DNA of 13,290 nt from NCBI GenBank assembly GCA_026706505.1, contig JAPOYQ010000632.1, forward strand, positions 1-13,290, read 5' to 3'. The position numbers and the translations under genes are program-made. Below the pieces are notes generated by a model, which searched no databases, was not told where the DNA came from, and saw only the letters and a program-made list of their open reading frames with translations. Shown in pieces: positions 1-6,890 of this stretch (positions within the stretch are counted from its first letter, which is position 1; every line of letters starts with the position of its first letter). The DNA comes from Gemmatimonadota bacterium (GTDB lineage: Bacteria; Latescibacterota; UBA2968; UBA8231).

Positions 1-727
1 AGGTTTCAAAACCGATGATTTTGCCGGGGAAAAGATCGGACACCACGCTCCCCTCCGGATCATTGTAGATCAGCTGGTCAAAAGCAGTTATATAGGCTTC
101 GTTGATCAGGATAGTGGGATTCTGGCCAACCGCGGCCCCACCCGATTCACTGAAGGGCGGAGAAACGAGCCACTCCCCGGCTTCGGTGGTGTGACCGACT
201 ACGATGTTGTCGGGCGAGGTGGGAATAAAATTAAACATCTGGGCGTGAGACCCTCTGGCCAGTTTGTAATCCTCTTCGGTCTCAAAGTCGTCCTGACTAA
301 ATTGGTACGGCCCGCCCGAATGATCGGCATCGATCTTGAAGGATATGGAGTCGTGTCTCCAGATCTCGCCCGGATTGCCGCCGGCATACTCATTAATGTA
401 GACGTTGTCCGATCGCCACACCCCATAGTAGAAGCGGTCTGTAGCCGCATTCCAGCCCAACCAGATGCGGAAGTCCATGTCGGCCGGATCGTACTGGGCT
501 CCATCCCCTACGGTCTCGGAAAAGATGAAGTTACCCGGCAACAAGGATGGTTCCCCGACGATTTCTTCCCACTCCTCAATCGTTCCATCCGTAAAATCGA
601 ACTCTTCGAGATCTTCGTCGGCAATCTCGAAAAACAAATACACCGTGTCGCCAATGTGGGCACTGGCATTGCTGGAAAATCCCATGCCTAGGCCCAAGAT
701 CAAAAAGAAAAGAATAAAGCGTCTCAT
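1..727 (-). CDS. Exported protein with CBM9/DOMON-like domain (partial, C-terminus beyond left edge)
   Basis: The frame stays open for 242 codons from the ATG at 727 down to the window edge, so the C-terminus is missing. GGAGG lies at 736-740, eight bases before the ATG. The N-terminus is a clear Sec signal peptide: MRR, a hydrophobic run (residues 4-17), then an A-S-A site giving probable cleavage after residue 23. Residues 84-139 (DFRIWLGWN near 85, an aromatic FYYGVW strand near 99, W-R-H-D-S-I-S-F-K-I-D near 123-133) have the pattern of the carbohydrate-binding family 9 / DOMON-like beta-sandwich: a 'W-D-x-x-x-L-Y' strand followed by 'nDsve-iD'. The mature part is rich in acidic and aromatic residues. 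A periplasmic or surface role with carbohydrate or other ligand binding is inference; the exact family is not recognised. It is divergent from the membrane protein at 1005. Confidence 0.85.
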   Translation of the reverse strand, partial: MRRFILFFLILGLGMGFSSNASAHIGDTVYLFFEIADEDLEEFDFTDGTIEEWEEIVGEPSLLPGNFIFSETVGDGAQYDPADMDFRIWLGWNAATDRFYYGVWRSDNVYINEYAGGNPGEIWRHDSISFKIDADHSGGPYQFSQDDFETEEDYKLARGSHAQMFNFIPTSPDNIVVGHTTEAGEWLVSPPFSESGGAAVGQNPTILINEAYITAFDQLIYNDPEGSVVSDLFPGKIIGFET

Positions 728-753
728 GATTTCTTCCTCCGATAGGTAGATTT

Positions 754-834
754 TCAGTCTCCTCGCGCCTGCGAATTTCTCGTATGAGGAAGCACGAAAA
801 TAGTGCTCGGAACAATGAAAAAAGACAGCTTCAT
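754..834 (-). CDS. Possible 26-residue leader/upstream small ORF
   Basis: Within the leader of the exported-protein gene there is an ATG at 834 preceded by a strong Shine-Dalgarno core (GGAGG at 838-842, only 3 bases from the ATG, which is closer than ideal). The frame runs 26 codons to TGA at 754-756 and ends 26 bases before the downstream start at 727. The product begins MKLSFFIVPSTIFVL and ends in a polar, basic tail, so it is hydrophobic at the N-terminus. The region also holds a small AGCAC/GTGCT hairpin (791-807) and TCGC/GCGA (763-774). It could be a regulatory leader peptide, a small membrane peptide, or a chance ORF behind a purine-rich stretch. There is no family evidence. Confidence 0.3.
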   Translation of the reverse strand: MKLSFFIVPSTIFVLPHTRNSQARGD

Positions 835-908
835 TTTCCTCCTTTCTTTTTGAAAATATAAGGTTAAAAAATTGAGAAAAGGATGAAGGTATAACAAATT
901 AATTGTAC

Positions 909-937
909 CATATAAAATATACCAACCGTAAAGTCAA
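909..937 (-). promoter_or_regulatory. Candidate sigma-70-type promoter for the exported-protein gene
   Basis: On the minus strand TTGACT (932-937) is followed by a 17-base spacer and TATATG (909-914) in a very A/T-rich stretch. Transcription would start near 902, giving a leader of about 175 bases that contains the small ORF at 754-834. The assignment rests on box similarity and exact spacing only. Confidence 0.45.
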
Positions 938-951
938 GCGAAAAAGAACGA

Positions 952-980
952 TTGACTAATGTGCCGGGAATTTCCAGAAT
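952..980 (+). promoter_or_regulatory. Candidate promoter for the DUF6785-like membrane protein gene
   Basis: TTGACT (952-957), a 17-base spacer and CAGAAT (975-980) form a plausible sigma-70-type promoter. The spacer and -10 box overlap a small dyad, GGAA-T-TTCC (967-975), which could be an operator half-pair or chance. A second -35-like TTGACA lies at 981-986, but it has no well-spaced -10 box. Transcription from the first would begin near 987, close to the open frame's TTG at 1005. Confidence 0.35.
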
Positions 981-1004
981 TTGACAAAACATCAACTTAG
1001 ATAA

Positions 1005-3206
1005 TTGCGGCGGGTTTGCTCAGGACCCAAGCCCAAGGCGAGGAGTGCATATCTGCAGCAATCGATTCCCAAGCCGTACAGATATTTCCTCGAGCGCCGC
1101 AGGGCGGAAGGGGCCGGACCGCAGAAACTGTCCTTTCGGGCGTTCTGGGTAGGGACCTTTCTGAGCTTTTTCCTGGCCATTGGAGCCCCCTACGGCAATA
1201 TGGTTATCCGGGGCTCGTACATGGCGCTCGATTTCAGTACACCGGGAGCCATCTTTCTATTCCTCTTCCTCATCGGGGTACTCAATCTCTGCTTCAAACT
1301 GGCGGCCAAAGGCCTTCTCTCCGCCTTGCTTTTCGCCTTTGTGCTAATCGGGGCCTACGCCTATGCCTTCTGGCCCTTTGACGAGATTGATCTCCATTCT
1401 CCTGGCTTGATTTTTTCCACCTTTGTCGTCATTACGGCGCTACTCAACGTCAAGGTGGTGCAAGATGGGGCCAGTTTGGCACTGAATCGGTCGGAACTCA
1501 TCCTGGTTTACCTCATGCTGTTAATCGTCTCAGCTCTATGCACTATGGGTCTGAGCGAGCAACTGTTGCCCATGCTGACCGCCCTTTTCTACTATGCCTC
1601 GCCGGAAAACGAGTGGATGGAGAAGCTTTTGCCCCATGTGCCCATGCACCATATCCTGGTCGACGACGGCAACAACAACAGGAGCTTCTACGAGGGCATT
1701 TCCCAAGTCGGACACGACATCCCCTTCTCAGCTTGGGTAGAGCCGTTGGTCTGGTGGGGGATTTTCCTTCTAGCCCTGTACGTGGCCATGGTATGTACCG
1801 CGGTGATCCTAAGACGGCAATGGGTGGAGCGAGAGCGGCTGGCCTATCCCATTACCCAAGTGCCTCTGGCCATGGTGCGCGGCGAAGATCCCGGCCAACT
1901 AGTCAACGGCTTTTTCAAGAGCCGAGCTATGTGGGCGGGCTGTTCCATCCCGTTGATCGTCGGCAGCCTCATCGCTCTGCATCGCTACGATCCCGCCTTC
2001 AGCCCTTTGCAACTCACTTGGATCGTTCCCTTTTTCTCGACCCATACTTTGCAGCTCCACATAACCTTCATGATCCTGGGATTTTCCTACCTGATCAACA
2101 CCCATGTCGCCGCCGGGATCTGGTTTTTCTACTTGTTGCTCAAGATGGAGAAGGCCGTTTTGCCGGCCATCGGCTTGCAGTCCAAACAACACATTGTCTT
2201 TGGCGTGAGCGATTCTCCCTTTCTGGCCTACCAAGGGGTTGGGGCCCTGCTGACACTGGTCGTGCTGGGATTGTGGAGCGGCCGACAACATCTCAAAAAT
2301 GTCGTGCTGAAAGCACTTGGCAGGGCACCTCATATCGACGATGGGGACGAGATCTGCTCCTACCGCAGTGCTGTGATCGGGGGTGCAGGGGGCGTCCTAG
2401 TGATGGTGGGCTGGCTGTGGGTCATGGGGACTCCGTGGTGGATCTCGCTGGCATTTGTGGTGGTTGCAATGCTGATTTTTATCGGCATTACCCGCGTCGT
2501 GGCCGAAGCCGGACTGGCTGCTGTGCGAACCCCTATGATCGCCCCAGATCTGCTGATTCAGGGGTTGGGTTCCCAACTGGTGAGCCCGACCGGCGTGTTC
2601 AATTTATCCATGGGCTATATGTGGAGTGGCAGTCTCCGAGTATTCGTCATGGCCACCTGCGCCAATGGACTAAAGCTAGTCGAAGAGATGGGCCGCCCAA
2701 GCCGGCGCTGTGTGTTCTGGAGTATTATCTTGGCTCTGCTAATTGGCAGTCTGGGCGCGTGCTGGATGATCTTCCACACGACCTACAAGTACGGTGGAAT
2801 CAATCTAAATAGCTGGTTCTTTCACGGAGCCCCGTCCGCAGTGTACGACAGTGCCTTGAGGAATATGGAGTCCTCTGGGATTGACAGGGTCGGGTTGGGC
2901 TTTTGCGTCGGGGGGGGTGCCGCGATGTTCCTGTTGACGTGGCTGCGTCAGCGCCTGTTCTGGTGGCCGGTGCACCCGCTGGGATTCCCCATCGGGGCCA
3001 ATAGCATGATGGACTACGTCTGGTTCAGCGTGTTTTTAGCCTGGCTAATAAAAAGGTTGGTGCTCAAGTATGGAGGAGCCGGTCACTATGCGCGCAGCCA
3101 AGCCTTTTTTCTCGGTTTGATCTCGGGACAGGCTCTGTGCAACGGCGCATGGCTGATTGTCGATTACTTCACCGGAAAGGTGGGCAATGCCATTTTCTGG
3201 GTATGA
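1005..3206 (+). CDS. Polytopic membrane protein, DUF6785/DUF6784-like (OPT-transporter-like)
   Basis: This is a 733-codon frame whose product is mostly hydrophobic, with about 14 or more likely membrane spans spread from residue 46 (FWVGTFLSFFLAIG) to residue 720. The N-terminal pattern (spans near 46-62 and 78-97 around M-V-I-R-G-S-Y) and the C-terminal half (ITRVVAEAGLAAVRTP, then a conserved polar stretch with LSMGYMWSG) recall the paired DUF6785/DUF6784 domains of large oligopeptide-transporter-like proteins of environmental bacteria. That is recall, not a search. A transport role is inference and no substrate can be named. The start is unclear: an in-frame TAA at 1002-1004 directly precedes the TTG at 1005, no Shine-Dalgarno is visible, and the first in-frame ATG (1200) would remove the first span. 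A CTG at 1053 with AGGAG shortly upstream is an alternative. It converges with the TPR lipoprotein 30 bases downstream. Confidence 0.85.
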   Translation: MRRVCSGPKPKARSAYLQQSIPKPYRYFLERRRAEGAGPQKLSFRAFWVGTFLSFFLAIGAPYGNMVIRGSYMALDFSTPGAIFLFLFLIGVLNLCFKLAAKGLLSALLFAFVLIGAYAYAFWPFDEIDLHSPGLIFSTFVVITALLNVKVVQDGASLALNRSELILVYLMLLIVSALCTMGLSEQLLPMLTALFYYASPENEWMEKLLPHVPMHHILVDDGNNNRSFYEGISQVGHDIPFSAWVEPLVWWGIFLLALYVAMVCTAVILRRQWVERERLAYPITQVPLAMVRGEDPGQLVNGFFKSRAMWAGCSIPLIVGSLIALHRYDPAFSPLQLTWIVPFFSTHTLQLHITFMILGFSYLINTHVAAGIWFFYLLLKMEKAVLPAIGLQSKQHIVFGVSDSPFLAYQGVGALLTLVVLGLWSGRQHLKNVVLKALGRAPHIDDGDEICSYRSAVIGGAGGVLVMVGWLWVMGTPWWISLAFVVVAMLIFIGITRVVAEAGLAAVRTPMIAPDLLIQGLGSQLVSPTGVFNLSMGYMWSGSLRVFVMATCANGLKLVEEMGRPSRRCVFWSIILALLIGSLGACWMIFHTTYKYGGINLNSWFFHGAPSAVYDSALRNMESSGIDRVGLGFCVGGGAAMFLLTWLRQRLFWWPVHPLGFPIGANSMMDYVWFSVFLAWLIKRLVLKYGGAGHYARSQAFFLGLISGQALCNGAWLIVDYFTGKVGNAIFWV

Positions 3207-3236
3207 GTCTGGCCATGCGACATTTTTAGACAGCTC

Positions 3237-4694
3237 TCACAGATCTCGTTTCAGTTCTTCCAAGATGGCCTGGGCTTCGGAATAGTCTGGTTTCAATTCG
3301 AGCGCTTTTTCCAGGGCCTCCCTAGCGCTGGCATGGTTTTTTTGTTGGGCCAAGGCCAAGCCCAGGGCATAATAGGCTTCCGCATAGGAAGGATCAATCA
3401 CCACAGTTTCCCGGAAGCAAGTGACAGCTTGGCCATAGCGCTGTTGTCCGGCGTAGGCGAGTCCAAGATAATAATAGGCGTCTCTGTATTCTGGTTCGCT
3501 GGCTAGGGCTTGGCTAAAGGCGCGGGTAGCTGCTGGCAGGTTTTTGAGAAGGAGACTGGCGCGGCCCAAGCCGTAGAACGCTTGGGCGGATTCCGGTTCG
3601 AGACTCAGAGCCTGCAAATAGGACTGCCGGGCTCCTACGGGATCATCCTGCATCAAGTAGATATTGCCCAAAAGGTTGTGAGGTTCTGGATTTTGTGGAT
3701 CGAGAGCAATGGCCTGCTGTAGCAGCAAAATGGCCGAGCCGGGTATTTTTTGCTGTAAGTGCACTTTGCCCAAAGTGAGATAGGCTTCCACAAAAGAGGA
3801 ATCTATCTGAATGGCCCGTCTCAGTGAAGCGGCGGCCAATGCCCAGGCCCCTTGGCTGGCATAGCGTTTCCCTTGGTCGAAGTGCTTTGCCGAATTGTCG
3901 AGTTGTTGAAACGTCTTCAGAGCAGACTGTCTTTGCCGAGGTTGTCCGGCTTTTAGGTAGACTTGGCTCAAGGCGAAGTACATACTGGTGTTCCTCGGCT
4001 CCAGATTCGCACCTTGTTGTAGGGTCTCTACGGCTTCCCGATAGCGCCCCTGCTCGGTGTAGACTTTTCCCAAGCCCAAATGGGCAGAGACATGCTCTGG
4101 GTCCAACTCTAGGACGCGCTTGAAGCTAATTGCAGCCGAATCCGGTTGGTTGCTGTACGCCAGCAATAAGCCGCGATAGTAATGGGCTTGTACATGTCCT
4201 TGCTCCAGACGTATGGTTTCCTCATAGGCTTTTATGGCGCCGTCCAAATCGCCACTAGATCTTTTGCTCTCTCCGAGGTGGAAGGAATATTCGGGCCGTT
4301 CGGGTGCTAGTTCAAAGGCCTGCTGAAATCGTGCGGCCGCATCGCCATAGCGGCGCTGGGCATAGAGGGCCATACCAAGGGAGAAGAACAGGTCATCGGG
4401 ATTGGGAAGGTGCAGCCCATCGGCCTTTGCAAAAGCCGCGATAGCTTCTGGATACTGTTCCAATTGTGCGTATGCCAAGCCCATATTTAAATGGATTTCT
4501 GCCGAGTCGGGCAGTATGGCCACGGCTTGGTGGAAGGCGGCCAGAGCGCTGCGGGGGCGTCCGTCGTTCAGCAAGCGGACCCCGCGATTATTCAGGCGCT
4601 CGCCTTCCTGGATAGAGACCGGGTCGGGAGGCTGTTGCTCCGACGCGCATGCTGCAATTAGGATAAGCGACCACAAGCAGAGGCTACGCCTCAT
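3237..4694 (-). CDS. TPR-repeat lipoprotein
   Basis: The 485-residue product starts with a lipoprotein signal peptide: MRRSLCLWSLI, then the lipobox I-A-A-C with Cys16 as the expected lipidation site. The residue after Cys is Ala rather than Asp, so outer-membrane sorting is plausible if the organism is diderm. From about residue 30 to the end there are roughly twelve to thirteen tandem 34-residue tetratricopeptide units with the usual W/L-G-Y-A-P spacing (for example 'hxxLGxxxxxxxxxxxAxxxFxxAlxldP'). A less regular linker lies near residues 250-275. There is no catalytic domain, so the protein is presumably a scaffold at the envelope. The ATG at 4694 lacks a strong Shine-Dalgarno site. It is transcribed alone, divergent from the oxidoreductase operon and convergent with the membrane protein. 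A functional link to the latter is not shown. Confidence 0.92.
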   Translation of the reverse strand: MRRSLCLWSLILIAACASEQQPPDPVSIQEGERLNNRGVRLLNDGRPRSALAAFHQAVAILPDSAEIHLNMGLAYAQLEQYPEAIAAFAKADGLHLPNPDDLFFSLGMALYAQRRYGDAAARFQQAFELAPERPEYSFHLGESKRSSGDLDGAIKAYEETIRLEQGHVQAHYYRGLLLAYSNQPDSAAISFKRVLELDPEHVSAHLGLGKVYTEQGRYREAVETLQQGANLEPRNTSMYFALSQVYLKAGQPRQRQSALKTFQQLDNSAKHFDQGKRYASQGAWALAAASLRRAIQIDSSFVEAYLTLGKVHLQQKIPGSAILLLQQAIALDPQNPEPHNLLGNIYLMQDDPVGARQSYLQALSLEPESAQAFYGLGRASLLLKNLPAATRAFSQALASEPEYRDAYYYLGLAYAGQQRYGQAVTCFRETVVIDPSYAEAYYALGLALAQQKNHASAREALEKALELKPDYSEAQAILEELKRDL

Positions 4695-4725
4695 GACGAT
4701 CTGCCGAAGAAGGGGGTGCGAGAAA

Positions 4726-4773
4726 CGGTTTCACAACGCGATTTGCGACTGAGAGGATGGAGAGGTGAAACCG
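4726..4773. repeat. Inverted repeat / candidate paired operator
   Basis: CGGTTTCAC (4726-4734) and GTGAAACCG (4765-4773) are perfect 9-bp inverted copies with a 30-base spacer. With a one-base bulge the pairing extends by AAA/TTT. Each arm is itself part of a weaker AAA-CG-TTT dyad (GAAAC-G-GTTTC at 4723-4733 and GAAACCGCTTT at 4768-4778), the shape of LacI-family operators. It lies 32-79 bases upstream of the TPR gene start and 150-200 bases before the oxidoreductase start, so it could regulate either gene or fold in the TPR leader mRNA. The function is inference. No regulator gene is in the window. Confidence 0.4.
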
Positions 4774-4923
4774 CTTTGAAGAAATATAGAAAGATCGAGT
4801 GTTTTCTGCTTCTGCCAAAACGCCCGCGCCTTTGCCAACCAAAGCTAGGTTGACGCCTTTCCTGCGCGCTGCCAAACTATATCCCCACTTATTTTTCACA
4901 TCAGCCCAATCGTAGGAGCTTCC

Positions 4924-5907
4924 ATGACCGCACCCATCCGCTGGGGCATCCTCGGCCCGGGCAGCATTGCCCACAAATTCGCCGTCGGCCTCCAGGCCAT
5001 TTCCGCAGGAGAGCTAGTCGCCGTTGGCTCGCGCGATCAGCAGCGCGCCGACGCCTTTGCCGACCAGTACGGTGCCCCCAACCGCCACGCCTCGTACGAG
5101 GCCCTCAGCGCCGATCCCGACATCGACGCAGTGTACGTGGCCACGCCTCATCCTTTCCACAAAGACAATTCGATTCTCTGTCTCGAAGCCGGCAAGGCCG
5201 TGCTCTGCGAGAAGCCCTTTACCATCAATGCGGCCGAGGCCGAAGCTGTCGTCGCCTGTGCCCGTGCCAATGGCGTCTTTTTGATGGAGGCCATGTGGTC
5301 ACGCTACCTGCCCATTATGGTGCAGGTGCGCCAGTGGCTCGACGCTGGGGCTATCGGCGAGCCGCTGATGGTCAGCGCTGACTTTGGTTTTCGCGCTGGC
5401 GTCAATCCCGAAGGTCGGCTTTTTAACCTCGCTTTGGGTGGCGGTGCCTTGCTCGATATTGGCATCTACGTTGTCTCCTTTGCGGCGATGGTTCTTGGGT
5501 CGCAACCAGCGCAGATCGCTGCGGCTGCGCACCTCGGCGAGACTGGCGTTGACGAGCAAACCGGTATCGTACTCCGCTATGGCGGCGGTGCCATCGCCAA
5601 TCTCTCTTGTGCTATTCGCGCTTCGACTTCGCACGAGGCCCGCATCGTCGGCAGCGAAGGGACGATTGTCATTGACCCGGCGTGGTGGAAAGGCGAAAGC
5701 GTCACGCTCAAAGCCGGAGACCGCGAAGAACACGTTGAGTTGCCTTTGGCGGGCAATGGCTACAACTACGAAGCGCAAGAGGTCGCTCTCTGTCTTGGCG
5801 AAGGTCTGACCGAGAGCGCGGTCATGTCGCTCGACGAAACCGTGGCGCTGATGCGAATCCTCGACGAAATCCGCGCCCAGATCGGCTTGAAATACCCCAT
5901 GGAATGA
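4924..5907 (+). CDS. Gfo/Idh/MocA family NAD(P)-dependent oxidoreductase
   Basis: The product has 327 residues, normal for the family. The N-terminal Rossmann fold shows G-I-L-G-P-G-S-I-A (8-16). The family E-K-P motif is at 96-98 with Lys97 as the expected catalytic lysine. The C-terminal alpha/beta domain contains G-G-G-A-L-L-D-I-G-I-Y (172-182), where Asp178 and Tyr182 fit the active-site positions. The sequence FLMEAMWSRYLP (119-130) and this motif resemble the dihydrodiol-dehydrogenase-like branch. The enzyme should oxidise a hydroxyl of a sugar, inositol or diol in the cytoplasm. The exact substrate cannot be read. AGGAG stands 6 bases before the ATG. It is first in a run with the aldo/keto reductase (13 bases later) and the sulfatase, suggesting one catabolic operon. 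Confidence 0.94.
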   Translation: MTAPIRWGILGPGSIAHKFAVGLQAISAGELVAVGSRDQQRADAFADQYGAPNRHASYEALSADPDIDAVYVATPHPFHKDNSILCLEAGKAVLCEKPFTINAAEAEAVVACARANGVFLMEAMWSRYLPIMVQVRQWLDAGAIGEPLMVSADFGFRAGVNPEGRLFNLALGGGALLDIGIYVVSFAAMVLGSQPAQIAAAAHLGETGVDEQTGIVLRYGGGAIANLSCAIRASTSHEARIVGSEGTIVIDPAWWKGESVTLKAGDREEHVELPLAGNGYNYEAQEVALCLGEGLTESAVMSLDETVALMRILDEIRAQIGLKYPME

Positions 5908-5920
5908 AAGGAAAGTAATC

Positions 5921-6889
5921 GTGCAATACGGCAATGTACAAGGCAGCGAAAAAAAGATCTCGCGCATAGTTCAAGGCTCGATCATGCTCAATCGCAGCCG
6001 CAAGGAAGAAGGCTTTGCCCTGCTCGACGCTGCTTGGCAGGCCGGTATCACCACGTATGACTCGGCTCACGGCTACGGCGGTGGGGAAGTGGATCGCATG
6101 CTCGGGCTGTGGATGGAGGAAAGGGGCAATCGCGATGAAATCGTCATCATTGGCAAGGGTGCCCATCTCAATCAGGACCGCAACCGCGTCACTCCGTACG
6201 ACATCGCCTCGGACATGGCTGACTCGCTAGTGCGCCTGCGCTCCGACTACATCGACCTCTACCTGCTGCACCGCGACGACCCGGCGGTTCCGGTCGGCCC
6301 GATTGTCGAGGCTCTTAACGAACATCACGCGGCTGGTCGCATCCACGCTTTTGGTGGCTCGAATTGGACGCCGGAGCGCTTGGCCGAGGCCAATGAATAC
6401 GCGGACAAACGCGGGTTCGTGCCGTTTGCGGCTTCCAGCCCGAACTTCAGCTTGGCGGATCAGATCGCCGAGCCGTGGAAGGATTGCCTGTCGATTGCGG
6501 GTCCCGGCCAAGCTGCCGCCCGCGCTTGGTACGCCGAGCACGACATGCCGCTTTTTACTTGGTCGAGCGTGGCGCGCGGCTTCTTCTCGGGCAAAGTCAC
6601 TCGCGCCAATGCCGAGCAAGTGCGCGACCAATTCGACGGCACCATGCCCAAATCGTACTACTGCGAAGACAACTTCAAGCGGCTCGACCGCGCGTGGGCA
6701 CTAGCTAAAGAAAAGGGGCTGTCGGTGCCACAGATCGCCTTGTCGTACGTGCTCAGCTATTCGCTCGACATCTACGCCTTAGTCGGCAGCATGAGCGGCG
6801 ATGAGATCGCGGCCAATGGGCAGGCCCTCGACAATCCGCTCACTGAGGCGGAGATGGCGTGGCTGGATTTGCGGAGCGAGGAGCGCTAA
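5921..6889 (+). CDS. Aldo/keto reductase
   Basis: The product has 322 residues starting with GTG, with AAAGGAAAG a few bases upstream. All four residues of the aldo/keto reductase catalytic tetrad are visible: Asp47 in T-Y-D-S-A, Tyr52 in H-G-Y-G-G-G, Lys79 in I-G-K-G and His117 in Y-L-L-H-R-D-D. The C-terminal region has the usual cofactor-binding layout (LVGSMSGDEI, then a late helix with a run of acidic residues). The (alpha/beta)8 barrel enzyme would interconvert a carbonyl and an alcohol using NAD(P)H. It lies 13 bases after the Gfo/Idh/MocA gene and one base before the sulfatase ATG, so all three are probably translated from one mRNA. The substrate is unknown; pairing with Gfo/Idh/MocA suggests oxidised sugars or polyols. 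Confidence 0.94.
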   Translation: MQYGNVQGSEKKISRIVQGSIMLNRSRKEEGFALLDAAWQAGITTYDSAHGYGGGEVDRMLGLWMEERGNRDEIVIIGKGAHLNQDRNRVTPYDIASDMADSLVRLRSDYIDLYLLHRDDPAVPVGPIVEALNEHHAAGRIHAFGGSNWTPERLAEANEYADKRGFVPFAASSPNFSLADQIAEPWKDCLSIAGPGQAAARAWYAEHDMPLFTWSSVARGFFSGKVTRANAEQVRDQFDGTMPKSYYCEDNFKRLDRAWALAKEKGLSVPQIALSYVLSYSLDIYALVGSMSGDEIAANGQALDNPLTEAEMAWLDLRSEER

Positions 6890-6890
6890 C

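Noticed and set aside
191..691. Plus-strand open frame antisense to the exported protein
   Set aside because: The minus-strand frame has a signal peptide, a ribosome binding site and a coherent beta-sandwich pattern; the plus-strand frame has none.
1538..2812. Long open frame (about 424 codons) overlapping the membrane protein gene in another plus-strand frame
   Set aside because: Its product is rich in Arg, His, Gly and Pro without any recognisable domain, and the overlapping frame has a clear membrane-protein sequence. It is a shadow of that gene.
3207..3236. Possible terminator between the convergent membrane protein and TPR genes
   Set aside because: Only a short, bulged GAG-CTG / CAG-CTC pairing exists, with no T run after the stem.
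4850..4883. TTGACG followed by TATATC upstream of the oxidoreductase operon as a promoter
   Set aside because: The spacing between the boxes is 22 bases, too long for a sigma-70 promoter, and a better-spaced -10 box was not found.
6801..6890. Upstream in-frame extension of the sulfatase
   Set aside because: It overlaps the aldo/keto reductase gene and has shadow composition; the ATG at 6891 has a good ribosome binding site and begins right at the first sulfatase strand.
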